Shown here piece by piece: positions 1-8,627 of a stretch of 64,000 bases of DNA. Source of the DNA: JAZGER01 sp036480335 (lineage in GTDB: Bacteria; Pseudomonadota; Gammaproteobacteria; DSM-19610); the NCBI GenBank assembly GCA_036480335.1, contig JAZGGH010000101.1, positions 1 through 64,000 on the forward strand, in the 5' to 3' direction. Under the pieces are notes generated by a model. That model was given only the letters and a program-made list of their open reading frames with translations, ran no database searches and was not told the origin of the DNA. Position numbers and translations under genes: made by a program. Each line of letters opens with the position of its first letter. Position 1 is the stretch's first letter.

Positions 1-26
1 GGGTTCGACTCCCCTTGGGGACGCCA
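1..26 (+). tRNA. tRNA-Glu, 3' end only
   Basis: The first 26 bases read as the T-loop (TTCGACT), the 3' half of the T-stem, the acceptor strand TGGGGAC, discriminator G and an encoded CCA. This order matches bacterial tRNA-Glu, whose 3' end is typically GGGGACGCCA. The rest of the tRNA lies upstream of the window. The identity is inferred from the acceptor sequence, because the anticodon is not visible. Confidence 0.85.
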
Positions 27-76
27 TACTTAGCCTGTCATCCACTGCAAACCAGTAGTGAATCCAGCAATCTAAA

Positions 77-113
77 GGCTCTTGGTCGAGCATGATATGC
101 TCGACCAAGGGCC
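77..113 (+). terminator. Strong hairpin after tRNA-Glu, probable terminator
   Basis: Bases 77-93 pair with 97-113 around a GAT loop. The stem is 17 bp with one G-T wobble, and its inner 13 bp (81-93 with 97-109) are perfect. It begins 51 bases after the tRNA 3' end, where a tRNA transcript would stop. There is no good T-run after it, so it is either a weak intrinsic terminator or a processing or recombination structure. Confidence 0.5.
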
Positions 114-162
114 TGATTGATTCTTTCCAGCGTTCTTTCGGTATCGACCGGAAATTTTCCTA

Positions 163-906
163 ATGAAACTCCACGTCCTGAATGATCTACACATTGAGTT
201 CGAAGACTTCGAACCACCGGAAACGAATGCCGATGTGATCATTCTTGCCGGTGATATTGGTGTGGGATCGGATGGGCTACATTGGGCAGAGCAGAGGTTA
301 CCGAATAAACCGGTGATCTATGTGCCGGGAAACCACGAGTTCTATCATAACGACATTGCGATCATTGATCAGTTGAAAGCGGAAGCCCCAGATAATATTC
401 ATGTGCTGAATGACAATCAGATCATCATCGATGGCGTGCGGTTTCTGGGTAGCATTCTGTGGACAGACTTCCTGTTGTTCGGTGAGGCCGACAAGTTCTT
501 CGCCATGCAGACGGCACGGCGAGGCATGACCGATTTTTCGATCATCAAAAACCATGGGAAACAATTCACACCCGAAGATGCTGTTCGGCTACATACCACC
601 AGCCGGGATTGGTTAGCGGTGATGCTGGCAGAGCCCTTCGACGGTAAGACCGTAGTGGTTACCCACCACGCCCCTTCATCGCAATCAGTGCATCCGAGGT
701 TTGCGCGTGACCTGCTGACCCCGGCTTTCGCCAGCAATTTGGAAAATCTGATGGATGGCGATCGGGTAGCGCTATGGATTCATGGGCACATGCATGAATC
801 GTATGATTACGCAATCTACGGTACGCGGGTGGCCTGTAATCCTCGTGGATATGCACCGAGGGCGCTGAACCCGGATTTCAGCCCGGACTGGGTCCTGAAA
901 GTCTAG
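163..906 (+). CDS. Calcineurin-like metallophosphoesterase
   Basis: A 247-residue cytoplasmic protein with no signal peptide. The metal-binding blocks of calcineurin-like phosphoesterases appear in order: D-x-H in NDLHIE (residues 7-12), GD in LAGDIG (about 30), GNHE in VPGNHEFY (about 57), a THH block (about 168) and GHMH near residue 210. These would hold a two-metal centre that hydrolyses a phosphomono- or diester. The substrate cannot be told from sequence. It stands alone between tRNA-Glu and hipBA, a setting typical of accessory cargo. No convincing ribosome-binding site precedes the ATG, but the first motif begins at residue 7, so the start cannot be much later. Confidence 0.85.
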   Translation: MKLHVLNDLHIEFEDFEPPETNADVIILAGDIGVGSDGLHWAEQRLPNKPVIYVPGNHEFYHNDIAIIDQLKAEAPDNIHVLNDNQIIIDGVRFLGSILWTDFLLFGEADKFFAMQTARRGMTDFSIIKNHGKQFTPEDAVRLHTTSRDWLAVMLAEPFDGKTVVVTHHAPSSQSVHPRFARDLLTPAFASNLENLMDGDRVALWIHGHMHESYDYAIYGTRVACNPRGYAPRALNPDFSPDWVLKV

Positions 907-1031
907 GTCCGGTTTGTGAATGGATCGTGTTTGTTGAGCATTTTTCGACCACAGCGAATGATTTTCGATATTGATCCCGGATTTTCGGAACAGACTATGA
1001 AGCGTTGTTGGTATCCGATCTGGCGTATTTC

Positions 1032-1072
1032 TTGACATTATCCTCTATGGCGTATATATGTCTAATATACGC
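1032..1072 (+). promoter_or_regulatory. hipBA promoter with overlapping dyad operator
   Basis: TTGACA at 1032-1037 is followed after 17 bases by TATATG at 1055-1060, a plausible sigma-70 promoter. A perfect 7-bp inverted repeat, GCGTATA (1050-1056) and TATACGC (1066-1072), covers the -10 region. Just upstream, TATCC at 1039-1043 followed after 8 bases by GTATA resembles the E. coli HipB operator (TATCC-N8-GGATA) with mismatch. Autorepression by HipB at this site is inferred. Confidence 0.6.
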
Positions 1073-1097
1073 AATATCGTATAAACAGGATGGAGCA

Positions 1098-1343
1098 ATG
1101 GCAAATATCATACGCAGCAATCTGGATCTCGGCGCAGCCATACGTTTGGCGCGCAAGAAGTTGGACTTGCGGCAGGTTGATGTGGCTCAAAAAGCGTCCG
1201 TCCGCCAGGCCCTGGTCTCAGATCTTGAGAACGGGGTGACCACAGCAAAGCTCGATACCGTCATGCAGGTGTTGGCCGCGCTGGATCTGGACCTTTCCAT
1301 TATCCCGCGCCGAAAAGCCGAGTTCGATCCAAAGGAGTATTAA
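1098..1343 (+). CDS. hipB: HipB-type antitoxin, HTH repressor
   Basis: An 81-residue protein with a single Xre/Cro-type helix-turn-helix at about residues 10-65 (LGAAIRLARKKLDLRQVDVA, then a recognition helix ending in SDLENG). It should neutralise HipA and repress its own operon. The frame stays open upstream, but this ATG is chosen because it follows GGATGGAG at the right distance and fits the usual HipB length. The stop codon directly abuts the GTG start of hipA, so the two are translationally coupled, with antitoxin first. Confidence 0.9.
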   Translation: MANIIRSNLDLGAAIRLARKKLDLRQVDVAQKASVRQALVSDLENGVTTAKLDTVMQVLAALDLDLSIIPRRKAEFDPKEY

Positions 1344-2648
1344 GTGGGACGTAAACGCCAGGGACGCATGCTGGATGTGTATGTCGGTTCAAGTAAAGTC
1401 GGCCGGTACTCCCGTGCGCCAAGCGGTGCAACATCGTTTCGCTATGATCCTGACTGGCTGTTATCTGAAAAAGCGTTTCCCATTTCTTTGTCCATGCCGT
1501 TGTCTGATCGTGTCTGGTCAGGGGAGGGTGCGACTAGCTACTTCGACGGGCTATTGCCTGATGACCGCACTGTCAGAGAAAAAATTGCGGCACGTGAGCA
1601 GGCCGATAGCGCCGGTATCTTTGATCTTCTGGCTGTCATCGGAAGGGATTGCGTGGGGGCGCTGCGTTTCGTACCCGAAGGCCTTGATCCCGGTGACCCG
1701 ACCAAAATGGAATACAGGCCGGTAACCGATGATGAGATTGCGGCACGGATCGCTGCCCTTGGCACCACGCCTCTCGGTATCCATATCAATAATGATGACT
1801 TTCGTATATCTATCGCAGGGGTACAGGAAAAAACCGCCTTTCTCCGAATCGATGACCAGTGGCAGCTTCCCCTGGGGCCGACACCGACCTCCCATATTTT
1901 CAAACCTGCAATGAAACCAGTCGGGAATGTGACACCGGCAGGGACGGATTTTTTCGATACACCCTGGAATGAATGGCTCTGTCTTGTACTGTGCCGCGCA
2001 CTAGGTCTCGAATCGGCAAGTGCCGAGGTACTGAACTTTGATGGCAAACCCGTGATTGCCATTGAGCGCTTTGATCGGGTTTGGCAGGAAGGTGTGCTGT
2101 ACCGGCTGCCGCAAGAGGATATCTGTCAGGCACTGGGTATTCCACCTGCGCGGAAATATCAGAGCGATGGCGGGCCGGGCATTGTCGATGTTCTGGAACT
2201 TCTGAATGGTGCGATCGCTCCGTATGAAGATCGCATGGTCTTTATGAAAGCGCAGGTTGTATTTTGGCTGCTGGCGGCCATTGACGGTCATGCCAAAAAC
2301 TTCTCGATTTTTCTCTCGCCAGGTGGATACAGACTCACCCCTCTATACGATGTGATGTCGGCCGCGCCCTGGCCAGAATTTCCGGACCAGAAGATCAAGT
2401 TAGCAATGGCCTTGGGCAACAAAAACTATTATCGTCTAAAACAAATCCAGCTCCGGCATTTTTATCAGACAGGGCAGAAAGCCGGGTTGCGCGAACAGGA
2501 TATAGACAGCATCTTTTCCAGCCTGACCACGCGGATGGATGATGCGATTGCGAAGACGGCCGCTTTAGCTGTCGATACCGGTGTACCGGAATCAACGTCA
2601 GAGCCAATCCTTGCTGGCGTGAGCAAGCGAGCCAAAGTAATACAATAA
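1344..2648 (+). CDS. hipA: HipA toxin, serine/threonine kinase
   Basis: A 434-residue protein with a GTG start directly after the hipB stop; AAGGAG lies 7 bases upstream. Both HipA domains are present. Blocks shared with E. coli HipA include GRD-VGAL, DFRIS-AG-QEKTA, LPQED-CQ and YxSDGGPGI. Key residues appear intact: the autophosphorylated serine of the flexible loop (S156), catalytic D314 in DGHAKNF and metal-binding D336 in PLYDV. In E. coli, HipA phosphorylates glutamyl-tRNA synthetase and induces persistence. The same target is likely here but unproven. The full length and intact residues suggest a functional toxin. Confidence 0.93.
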   Translation: MGRKRQGRMLDVYVGSSKVGRYSRAPSGATSFRYDPDWLLSEKAFPISLSMPLSDRVWSGEGATSYFDGLLPDDRTVREKIAAREQADSAGIFDLLAVIGRDCVGALRFVPEGLDPGDPTKMEYRPVTDDEIAARIAALGTTPLGIHINNDDFRISIAGVQEKTAFLRIDDQWQLPLGPTPTSHIFKPAMKPVGNVTPAGTDFFDTPWNEWLCLVLCRALGLESASAEVLNFDGKPVIAIERFDRVWQEGVLYRLPQEDICQALGIPPARKYQSDGGPGIVDVLELLNGAIAPYEDRMVFMKAQVVFWLLAAIDGHAKNFSIFLSPGGYRLTPLYDVMSAAPWPEFPDQKIKLAMALGNKNYYRLKQIQLRHFYQTGQKAGLREQDIDSIFSSLTTRMDDAIAKTAALAVDTGVPESTSEPILAGVSKRAKVIQ

Positions 2649-2665
2649 GGAATGATGTGACACCT

Positions 2666-2764
2666 ATGAATGACAAGAGCAACATAATGTCACAACTTGA
2701 GCACATCGAAGCCATCGAAAAACGTCTGAGAGGTGCCGCCGATACCTTGCGCGCCAACTTGTAG
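2666..2764 (+). pseudogene. N-terminal relic of type I restriction methylase HsdM
   Basis: This 32-codon reading frame translates to a peptide containing LEHIEAIEKRL and AADTLRANL. These closely match the extreme N-terminus of type I DNA methyltransferase subunits, usually ...IEKRLW-AAD-LRAN. The frame stops exactly where the family continues for about 450 more residues, and nothing downstream resembles the remainder. It is therefore the stump of a deleted hsdM, 17 bases behind hipA. Type I systems and hipBA often share islands, so loss of a restriction system from this locus is likely. Identification is by recall of the family motif. Confidence 0.65.
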
Positions 2765-3051
2765 TGGCATAGTTAATTTGGCCGCCTAACAAGAGATGAT
2801 ATTATTCATTTCCTGACAAAAAAGGCGACAAGATGACAGCAGGAGTATCTAAAAGCACGGGGCTTTTTAATGTCCTGATTTTGTATCACCTCAACGGACA
2901 TCACCTTATTTCCGTATATAAAGTAACAACGGTGTGAAGGCATGAAATCTGATCGACTTCACCCGATTTTCTCTTCCGGTCATTGTGAAATTCATGAGCA
3001 ACAGTTGCATCCAGTTATCCAAACGTAGGCATTAGTGCTATAGTTCTATGC
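2765..3051. other. Intergenic stretch, probable deletion scar
   Basis: No convincing gene. A 34-codon frame from 2833 to 2937 begins with ATG but has no recognisable product and only a weak ribosome-binding site. The stretch is A+T-rich and lies between the hsdM relic and the tetR operator, as expected for decayed island DNA. Confidence 0.4.
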
Positions 3052-3065
3052 CTAACGAACGTTAG
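3052..3065. promoter_or_regulatory. Candidate TetR operator upstream of the RND operon
   Basis: CTAACG and CGTTAG form a perfect inverted repeat around AA, 79 bases before the tetR start; a further GTTAG half follows directly. Dyads of this type are typical operators of TetR-family efflux regulators. Autoregulation of the downstream operon is inferred. Confidence 0.55.
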
Positions 3066-3143
3066 TTAGTATATCATATTGTCCAATACAATCTATGACT
3101 ATGCAATGGCGGGGTTGCGTTTGCGCCGTACCCTGGAGGAATT

Positions 3144-3746
3144 ATGATGCGACCGGTAATTCAGAAAACCACGGAAGAGATACTGGATCTGGCGATCCCT
3201 CTATTTGCTCAATCTGGTTATACGGGTGTGTCAATGCGCAATATCGCCGATGTGGTCGGCATCAAAGCCGCATCGTTATACCACCATTTTCCTGATAAGC
3301 AGACGCTCTATATACAGGCGATGGCTCGGGCATTTGAGGATAAGGCACAAGGTTTTTCTACGGTACTGACTGTAACCGGAACGCCAGAAAAGCGGCTTGC
3401 GGGCTTTGTGCAGATGTTTACAACCCTGATGAGTAAAGACCCGGAATTTCGGGCGCTGTTGCAACGTGAGTTGCTGGATGGTGATGAAGTGCGACTGAAG
3501 CAGCTTGCCAGGGAGGTTTTCCACGAGCCGTTTATTGCGATGGAATCACTAGCAGAGGAACTGGTCCCGGGTTGTGACACGCACATGGTTGCAATCTCGA
3601 TTGCGAGTCTCATCCTCTATCATCTGGAGACGGCGCCTATTCGTCGATACTTGCCGGGTGGTAAGACCAGGCATAACAAACCCGATGTTATCTCCCGGCA
3701 TGTGACCAGTCTTTTGCTGCATGGACTTAAAGGTTGCAGAAAATGA
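3144..3746 (+). CDS. TetR/AcrR family transcriptional regulator
   Basis: A 200-residue repressor. Residues 5-55 form the TetR helix-turn-helix (EILDLAIPLFAQSGY, then SMRNIADVVGI and SLYHHFPDKQTLY). The remaining helical domain would bind an unknown inducer. Two adjacent ATG codons follow a good GGAGG site. The gene is first in a run with the adaptor and pump: its stop shares ATGA with the adaptor start. Regulator and pump are thus cotranscribed, probably under autorepression from the upstream dyad. Confidence 0.9.
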   Translation: MMRPVIQKTTEEILDLAIPLFAQSGYTGVSMRNIADVVGIKAASLYHHFPDKQTLYIQAMARAFEDKAQGFSTVLTVTGTPEKRLAGFVQMFTTLMSKDPEFRALLQRELLDGDEVRLKQLAREVFHEPFIAMESLAEELVPGCDTHMVAISIASLILYHLETAPIRRYLPGGKTRHNKPDVISRHVTSLLLHGLKGCRK

Positions 3747-4807
3747 TCAGACATCTACATACAGTTAGCGGGTATCTATTCGGTGTTCTCGGTCTGGTAA
3801 TGCTTGGCGGGTGCAGCGATCCCATTGACCATGAAGGACTGAAAGAGTCGAACCATCAATCAGACAATCATCCTGCCATTCCGGTAGAGCAGTCAAGAAT
3901 TCCTCGGCTCTTCATCTCACCCGGCAATGTTATTGCCAGTCGGGAGTTAATGGTGAGCTCAACGATCAGTGGTTTTATCCAGAAGATTGCCGTCGAGGAA
4001 GGTGATCATGTCGATGCGGGAGCGCTACTGGTACGGATCGATCCATCCAGGGTGAAGCGGGGGATCTCTCAGGCTGAAGCATCTGTTGCGGCAGCACAGG
4101 CAGAGCTAAAGGATGCCGATGATGATGTGCGCAAATTCCACAGACTGGCTGCATCGAAATCCATTTCTGATGACAGCCTGCGCAAGGGTGTTTTGCGACG
4201 GGAAAAAGTCAGGGCAGACCTGCGCAAGGCACAGGCTGAGTTGCAAGCACAACAAGCCGAACTTAAGTATATAGAAATTACCAGCCCGGTCAGCGGACAG
4301 GTTGTAAAACGCTTCATGAGTGCGGGCGATATTTCAACGCCTGGTAATCCGATACTGTATCTTGAGTCTCTGCAGGGAATGAAATTCGAGACCTATGTGC
4401 CGGAGAAATTTCTGGTACAACTCAAGACCGGTGGGAAGGTCATGATTGAGATGGATACCCTTAAGAAAAAGATTGAAGGAGAGATCGTTGCAATTGTTCA
4501 GTCAATAGATCCAGTCACTCGAAGTGGTAAAATCAAAATTCTGTTACCTGGCTCCATTGAGGCTATCCCGGGAATGTTTGGTCGGGCATCTTTTACGGTT
4601 GGTTTCGATACTCTCCTGACTGTTCCTGAATCCAGTATTATTTCACGCGCTGGTGTTGAAGGTGTCTTTGTAGTTACCTCTGATAGTAATGTACGCTTTG
4701 TCAGCGTCCGGACTGGGTTTCAATGGAAGGATCAGCGTGTCATTCTCGCGGGTTTGCGTCCAGATGACCGTGTCCTGACTGAACCAGCTAACGCAACTTT
4801 CAACTGA
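3743..4807 (+). CDS. RND efflux periplasmic adaptor lipoprotein (HlyD/MFP family)
   Basis: A 354-residue membrane-fusion protein. It has a lipoprotein signal peptide ending in the lipobox LGGC, so it is probably anchored in the inner membrane facing the periplasm. Next come a split biotinyl-lipoyl domain (ISGFIQKIAVEEGDHVDAGALLVRID and ITSPVSGQVVKRF), a coiled-coil hairpin rich in A, Q and E at about residues 105-175, and beta-barrel domains. It would link the downstream pump to an outer-membrane channel. I use the ATG that overlaps the tetR stop; a TTG three codons earlier is also possible. No outer-membrane partner is in this operon, but the TolC-type gene of the next operon is close. Confidence 0.9.
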   Translation: MIRHLHTVSGYLFGVLGLVMLGGCSDPIDHEGLKESNHQSDNHPAIPVEQSRIPRLFISPGNVIASRELMVSSTISGFIQKIAVEEGDHVDAGALLVRIDPSRVKRGISQAEASVAAAQAELKDADDDVRKFHRLAASKSISDDSLRKGVLRREKVRADLRKAQAELQAQQAELKYIEITSPVSGQVVKRFMSAGDISTPGNPILYLESLQGMKFETYVPEKFLVQLKTGGKVMIEMDTLKKKIEGEIVAIVQSIDPVTRSGKIKILLPGSIEAIPGMFGRASFTVGFDTLLTVPESSIISRAGVEGVFVVTSDSNVRFVSVRTGFQWKDQRVILAGLRPDDRVLTEPANATFN

Positions 4808-7800
4808 TGCCTGTTTCCGCAAACCAGAGGGACGAAACTCGGCCACTGAATTTTGCAGGGAAACTGGCTCAAACCTTTGTCGAATCCCGTCTTGTTATTC
4901 TCATTATTCTTGGCATCTTGCTATATGGGATTATCGGGCTGATTTATACACCACGTGAGGAAAACCCCCAGATCATTGTGCCGGGAGTTGAAGTTCGTGT
5001 GTCCTGGCCTGGCATTCAACCCCTTGAGGTTGAACAGGCATTGTTGCGACCACTGGAAACATTGCTCGCTTCAATTGATGGGGTAAAGCATACCTACGGC
5101 GCAGCGCTTGCTGGGGTGGCAGTCGTACAAGTCGAGTTTTACGTTGGTGAAAATAAGGAAGATGCCCTGGTTCGTGTGTATGACCATGTGTTGCGCCAAC
5201 GGGGAAGCTTACCGGGAGGATCGGGTGAGCCACAAATCCGAAATATCGACGTGGACGAAGTGCCGGTTTTTGCCCTGACGCTAGCATCCAGTGACTATTC
5301 TGATTATGAGCTCTACCGTATGTCGGAACGGGTGCTGGAGCGATTACGTAATGTACCGGGTATTGGTGTTAATTACATTGTCGGTGGTCGCCAGCGTGAA
5401 CTCAGGATTGACGTAGACCCTGAGCGGTTACGGGCATTTGCTGTTTCGGTACAGCAGATCAGGCTGGCTATTGAGTCCGCAAACCAGGCCGCGCCCCTGG
5501 GTTCCCAGGTGATTGACGGGGAGAATCGTACTATCCGACTTTCGAACCACCTGAGCAGTGTTGAAGAATTACGAAACCTCGTCGTAGGTGTGCATGATAG
5601 CCGTGTTATTCACCTGCGTAATGTTGCAGATGTGGCCGATGGACCGTCACTGGAACACGAACATTACACGCGATTTTCATTTGGATTGGCAGCTCCGGAA
5701 TTTAGTGATAACGCTGGACAGGAAATGGCAGCAGTGACGATAGCCATTGCCAAGCGGGCTGGTGTTGATGCAGTTCCGTTTACCGAGAAGCTGCGGGGGC
5801 GTGTTGAGCAGATCAAGGAAGATATTCTGCCCCCAGATGTTCATGCCATTGTTACCCGGGATGACGGACAGAAAGCCGACCATACTGTCAGCCAACTGGT
5901 GGAGCATATTTTTATTGCCGTTGGTTCAGTAACCATCATTCTGCTGTTATTTTTGGGGTGGCGTGCTGCCTTGATTGTCACACTTGCTGTTCCCCTGGTT
6001 ATCTTTGTCGTGCTGGGTTCTGATTTGTTGGCAGGCCCCACTCTCAATCGAATCACCCTGTATGCCCTGATCCTGTCACTGGGTATGCTGGTGGATGATG
6101 CCATTGTTGTCATTGAGAATGCCCATCGGAATTATAAAAAGTTACCCACTGGGGCAGACCAGGAGAGTAAGGCAGCGGCTGTTATCCACTCCACGAATGA
6201 AATCGGCAATCCAACGACTCTGGCAACTTTTATGATTGCGGTTGTCTTCCTGTCTCTAATCCTGGTCACCGGCATGCTCGGCCAGTATTTCAGGCCTATG
6301 ACGTTTAACCTGCCGGTTGCCATGGTGGCTTCTCTGTTGCTTGCTTACACAGTGACGCCATGGATGATTCGACGCTGGTTGCCTGTTGGTAATCATGCGG
6401 ATAACGAAGACAGCCACAACCATGATCGGTTACAACGCATGTATCGTACACTATTCGTCCCGTTGCTTGAACGTAAGCGATTGCGCCATGGGTTCTACTC
6501 TGTTGTGACGCTGCTTCTCGTGCTGTCCCTGCTGCAACCGGCATGGCAGTTTGTTCGACCACAGGGTGTGTCCGGGGCTGTTTCCTTGCTTGGCGTACCT
6601 CTGGCTTTTCTGCCGAAGGCCGACAAGAATACCTTTCTGGTCAGTTTGCACATGCCGGATGATGCGCCACTCGAAGAGACGGATCGTATCGTTCGAGAGA
6701 TTGAGGAAAAGCTGATCAGGCACACAGAGGTCGTGAATATTCAGAGCTATATCGGTATTTCGTCTGTGGTTGATTTTAATGGTCAACTCCGGGGTAGTAA
6801 TTCGCGTATTGGGGCACAGTATGCCGAGATTCGGGTGAATCTGACCCAAAAAGACAGCCGGGAAATATCATCAATTGCCATCGTTGAAGCGCTGCGGCCG
6901 ATCTTCAAGACGTTGGTGAGCCGCTCTCCTGAAGCCGTTGTGCAACTGGTAGAAGACCCACCTGGTCCACCGGTACGTGCCACCATTCTTGCTGAGCTGT
7001 ATGGGGAGAACCTGTCCACACTGGTTAGCCTGGCTGAGGACGTGAAGGCAGAATTTCTGGCTACCTACGATATGGCCGAGGTGTTTACCACGGTACCGAC
7101 AGATATTGCCGAGTACCAGATTACAGTCGATCGGGAAAAAGCTGCACTGTCAGGTATTAGTGCTGCACAGGTCAAGGTGGCCCTGAAACAATTGATTCCC
7201 GGTAAAGTCATGGGCTATGCCCATTTAAAGGGTGAACGTTCACCTGTTCCAATCTGTTTCAAGGTATCTTCACAGATGCGTATCGAACCGGGGCAATTGG
7301 AGCGTGTACTGGTCAATAATAGTCAGGGGCAGGGTGTGCCGCTCTCAGAGCTGACGCGGGTTGAAATGAATCAACACAGCCATCCGATTCTTCACAAGGA
7401 TACCGAACGGGTTGTGTATGTGGGCGGCGAACTAAAAGACAGTGCACCGGTTTATGCCATCCTTGATCTGGATGCGCGACTGGACGAGCGACCTTTGGAC
7501 GATAATAATTTTCTTCAGACAGCAAATCTTGGCTTGAATCCGGTGCGTCCAAATATGTTGAACGGCTACAAGCTACTTTGGGAAGGGGAGTTAAGACTTA
7601 CGCTGGATGCTTTCCGAGATATGGGGCTCGCGTTGATTATGGCACTGGCGGTGATTTATTTGATGCTTGTTGGTTATTACCGTTCCTTCCGCCTGCCATT
7701 ACTTGCTATGGTCTCGATTCCATTGGCGATGATCGGTGTTTTTCCTGGACACTGGATTCTTGGGGTTACCTTCTCCGCTGCATCCATGATTGGTGTGATT

Positions 7801-8082
7801 GCGTTAGCGGGTGTTGTGGTACGCAATTCGTTATTGATTATCGATTTTGCGCAGGCTTATCAGAAACAGGGCTACAGTATAGACGAGGCAATACTGGAAG
7901 CGGGTGCGGTTCGTCTGCGGCCCATTTTGTTAACGACACTAGCTATTATTTTTGGTACGGCTATTATGGTGCCAGACGCCGTAATTGGAGGCCTGGCGAT
8001 TAGCCTGATTTTCGGCGTGGCCAGTTCTGCCATGTTTACTGTGTTTGTTATCCCGCTGCTGTATCGCAGGCTTGTTAAATAG
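4807..8082 (+). CDS. RND multidrug-type efflux pump, inner-membrane subunit
   Basis: A 1091-residue transporter of the AcrB/HAE family with the usual plan: TM1, a large periplasmic loop, TM2-7, a second loop and TM8-12. The proton-relay pair in TM4 is present as D430-D431 in MLVDDAIVVIEN. This DD pair and the absence of the heavy-metal DFG...DGA motif point to organic substrates such as drugs, detergents or solvents rather than metals. The start ATG shares a base with the adaptor stop, so expression is coupled. The protein is somewhat longer than AcrB (1049). Confidence 0.9.
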   Translation: MPVSANQRDETRPLNFAGKLAQTFVESRLVILIILGILLYGIIGLIYTPREENPQIIVPGVEVRVSWPGIQPLEVEQALLRPLETLLASIDGVKHTYGAALAGVAVVQVEFYVGENKEDALVRVYDHVLRQRGSLPGGSGEPQIRNIDVDEVPVFALTLASSDYSDYELYRMSERVLERLRNVPGIGVNYIVGGRQRELRIDVDPERLRAFAVSVQQIRLAIESANQAAPLGSQVIDGENRTIRLSNHLSSVEELRNLVVGVHDSRVIHLRNVADVADGPSLEHEHYTRFSFGLAAPEFSDNAGQEMAAVTIAIAKRAGVDAVPFTEKLRGRVEQIKEDILPPDVHAIVTRDDGQKADHTVSQLVEHIFIAVGSVTIILLLFLGWRAALIVTLAVPLVIFVVLGSDLLAGPTLNRITLYALILSLGMLVDDAIVVIENAHRNYKKLPTGADQESKAAAVIHSTNEIGNPTTLATFMIAVVFLSLILVTGMLGQYFRPMTFNLPVAMVASLLLAYTVTPWMIRRWLPVGNHADNEDSHNHDRLQRMYRTLFVPLLERKRLRHGFYSVVTLLLVLSLLQPAWQFVRPQGVSGAVSLLGVPLAFLPKADKNTFLVSLHMPDDAPLEETDRIVREIEEKLIRHTEVVNIQSYIGISSVVDFNGQLRGSNSRIGAQYAEIRVNLTQKDSREISSIAIVEALRPIFKTLVSRSPEAVVQLVEDPPGPPVRATILAELYGENLSTLVSLAEDVKAEFLATYDMAEVFTTVPTDIAEYQITVDREKAALSGISAAQVKVALKQLIPGKVMGYAHLKGERSPVPICFKVSSQMRIEPGQLERVLVNNSQGQGVPLSELTRVEMNQHSHPILHKDTERVVYVGGELKDSAPVYAILDLDARLDERPLDDNNFLQTANLGLNPVRPNMLNGYKLLWEGELRLTLDAFRDMGLALIMALAVIYLMLVGYYRSFRLPLLAMVSIPLAMIGVFPGHWILGVTFSAASMIGVIALAGVVVRNSLLIIDFAQAYQKQGYSIDEAILEAGAVRLRPILLTTLAIIFGTAIMVPDAVIGGLAISLIFGVASSAMFTVFVIPLLYRRLVK

Positions 8083-8105
8083 ACACGATTGGCTTGTTAG
8101 CGCCT

Positions 8106-8525
8106 ATGTTTATGAATATACTCTCCAGTATGTGCCGATCGCATGCCTCATTCTTTATTCGTAAAATCCTCTGGGTATTCTACCTGGCGGTGGCGCTGGT
8201 GTTTGTCCAGGGTGGGCGATTGCACCTGCATGTCTATGACCATGATCCGGCCACATCAGGTCATGATCATCAGGAGCAGGCGCACTTCCGCTATGGCATC
8301 TCGGAGACAGGCTATCCTGATGAGGTGGCAGAGGTTGATTTGTCTCAACAAGGTCTGCTGAAATCCCTTTCATTCGGATCATTGGTCATTGCCTTCTTTG
8401 TGGCAGTGATTGTTATTCTTTTATCTCGTCTTTTAACTCGAGTATCCTGGCTCCCTGATCGCTACGGTCCATTCACAGCCTGGCTTTACAGGCTACGGCC
8501 ACCCCTGCGCGCTCCCCCGCTTTAA
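8106..8525 (+). CDS. Small His-rich membrane protein preceding czcCBA
   Basis: A 139-residue protein of no family I can name. It has a hydrophobic N-terminal segment (about 20-40), then a periplasm-sized stretch rich in histidine and acid (LHLHVYDHDP...HDHQEQAH, about 45-70), a second transmembrane helix (about 93-112) and a basic, proline-rich tail. The histidines suggest metal binding, which fits its place directly ahead of the czc genes. A possible role is metal sensing or delivery for the efflux complex. The ATG is preferred to an upstream TTG. Confidence 0.6.
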   Translation: MFMNILSSMCRSHASFFIRKILWVFYLAVALVFVQGGRLHLHVYDHDPATSGHDHQEQAHFRYGISETGYPDEVAEVDLSQQGLLKSLSFGSLVIAFFVAVIVILLSRLLTRVSWLPDRYGPFTAWLYRLRPPLRAPPL

Positions 8526-8627
8526 ATCTCTTTTTGATGTTTGCTGATGACATGAACCGGATCAGGTTTGTGTCTGGCAATGCTGTTGCTTTTCTTAAAA
8601 ATCATCAACGACGGAGATAACACCAAT

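Noticed and set aside
1..26. Direct repeat of the tRNA-Glu 3' end as an island attachment site
   Set aside because: I looked for a second copy of the tRNA end in the window and found none.
2833..2937. 34-codon frame between the hsdM relic and tetR
   Set aside because: No family resemblance and a weak start; kept only as a note in the intergenic entry.
7578..8003. 141-codon Cys/Gly/Trp-rich frame within the RND pump gene
   Set aside because: It is a shadow of the pump coding sequence in another frame with unnatural composition.
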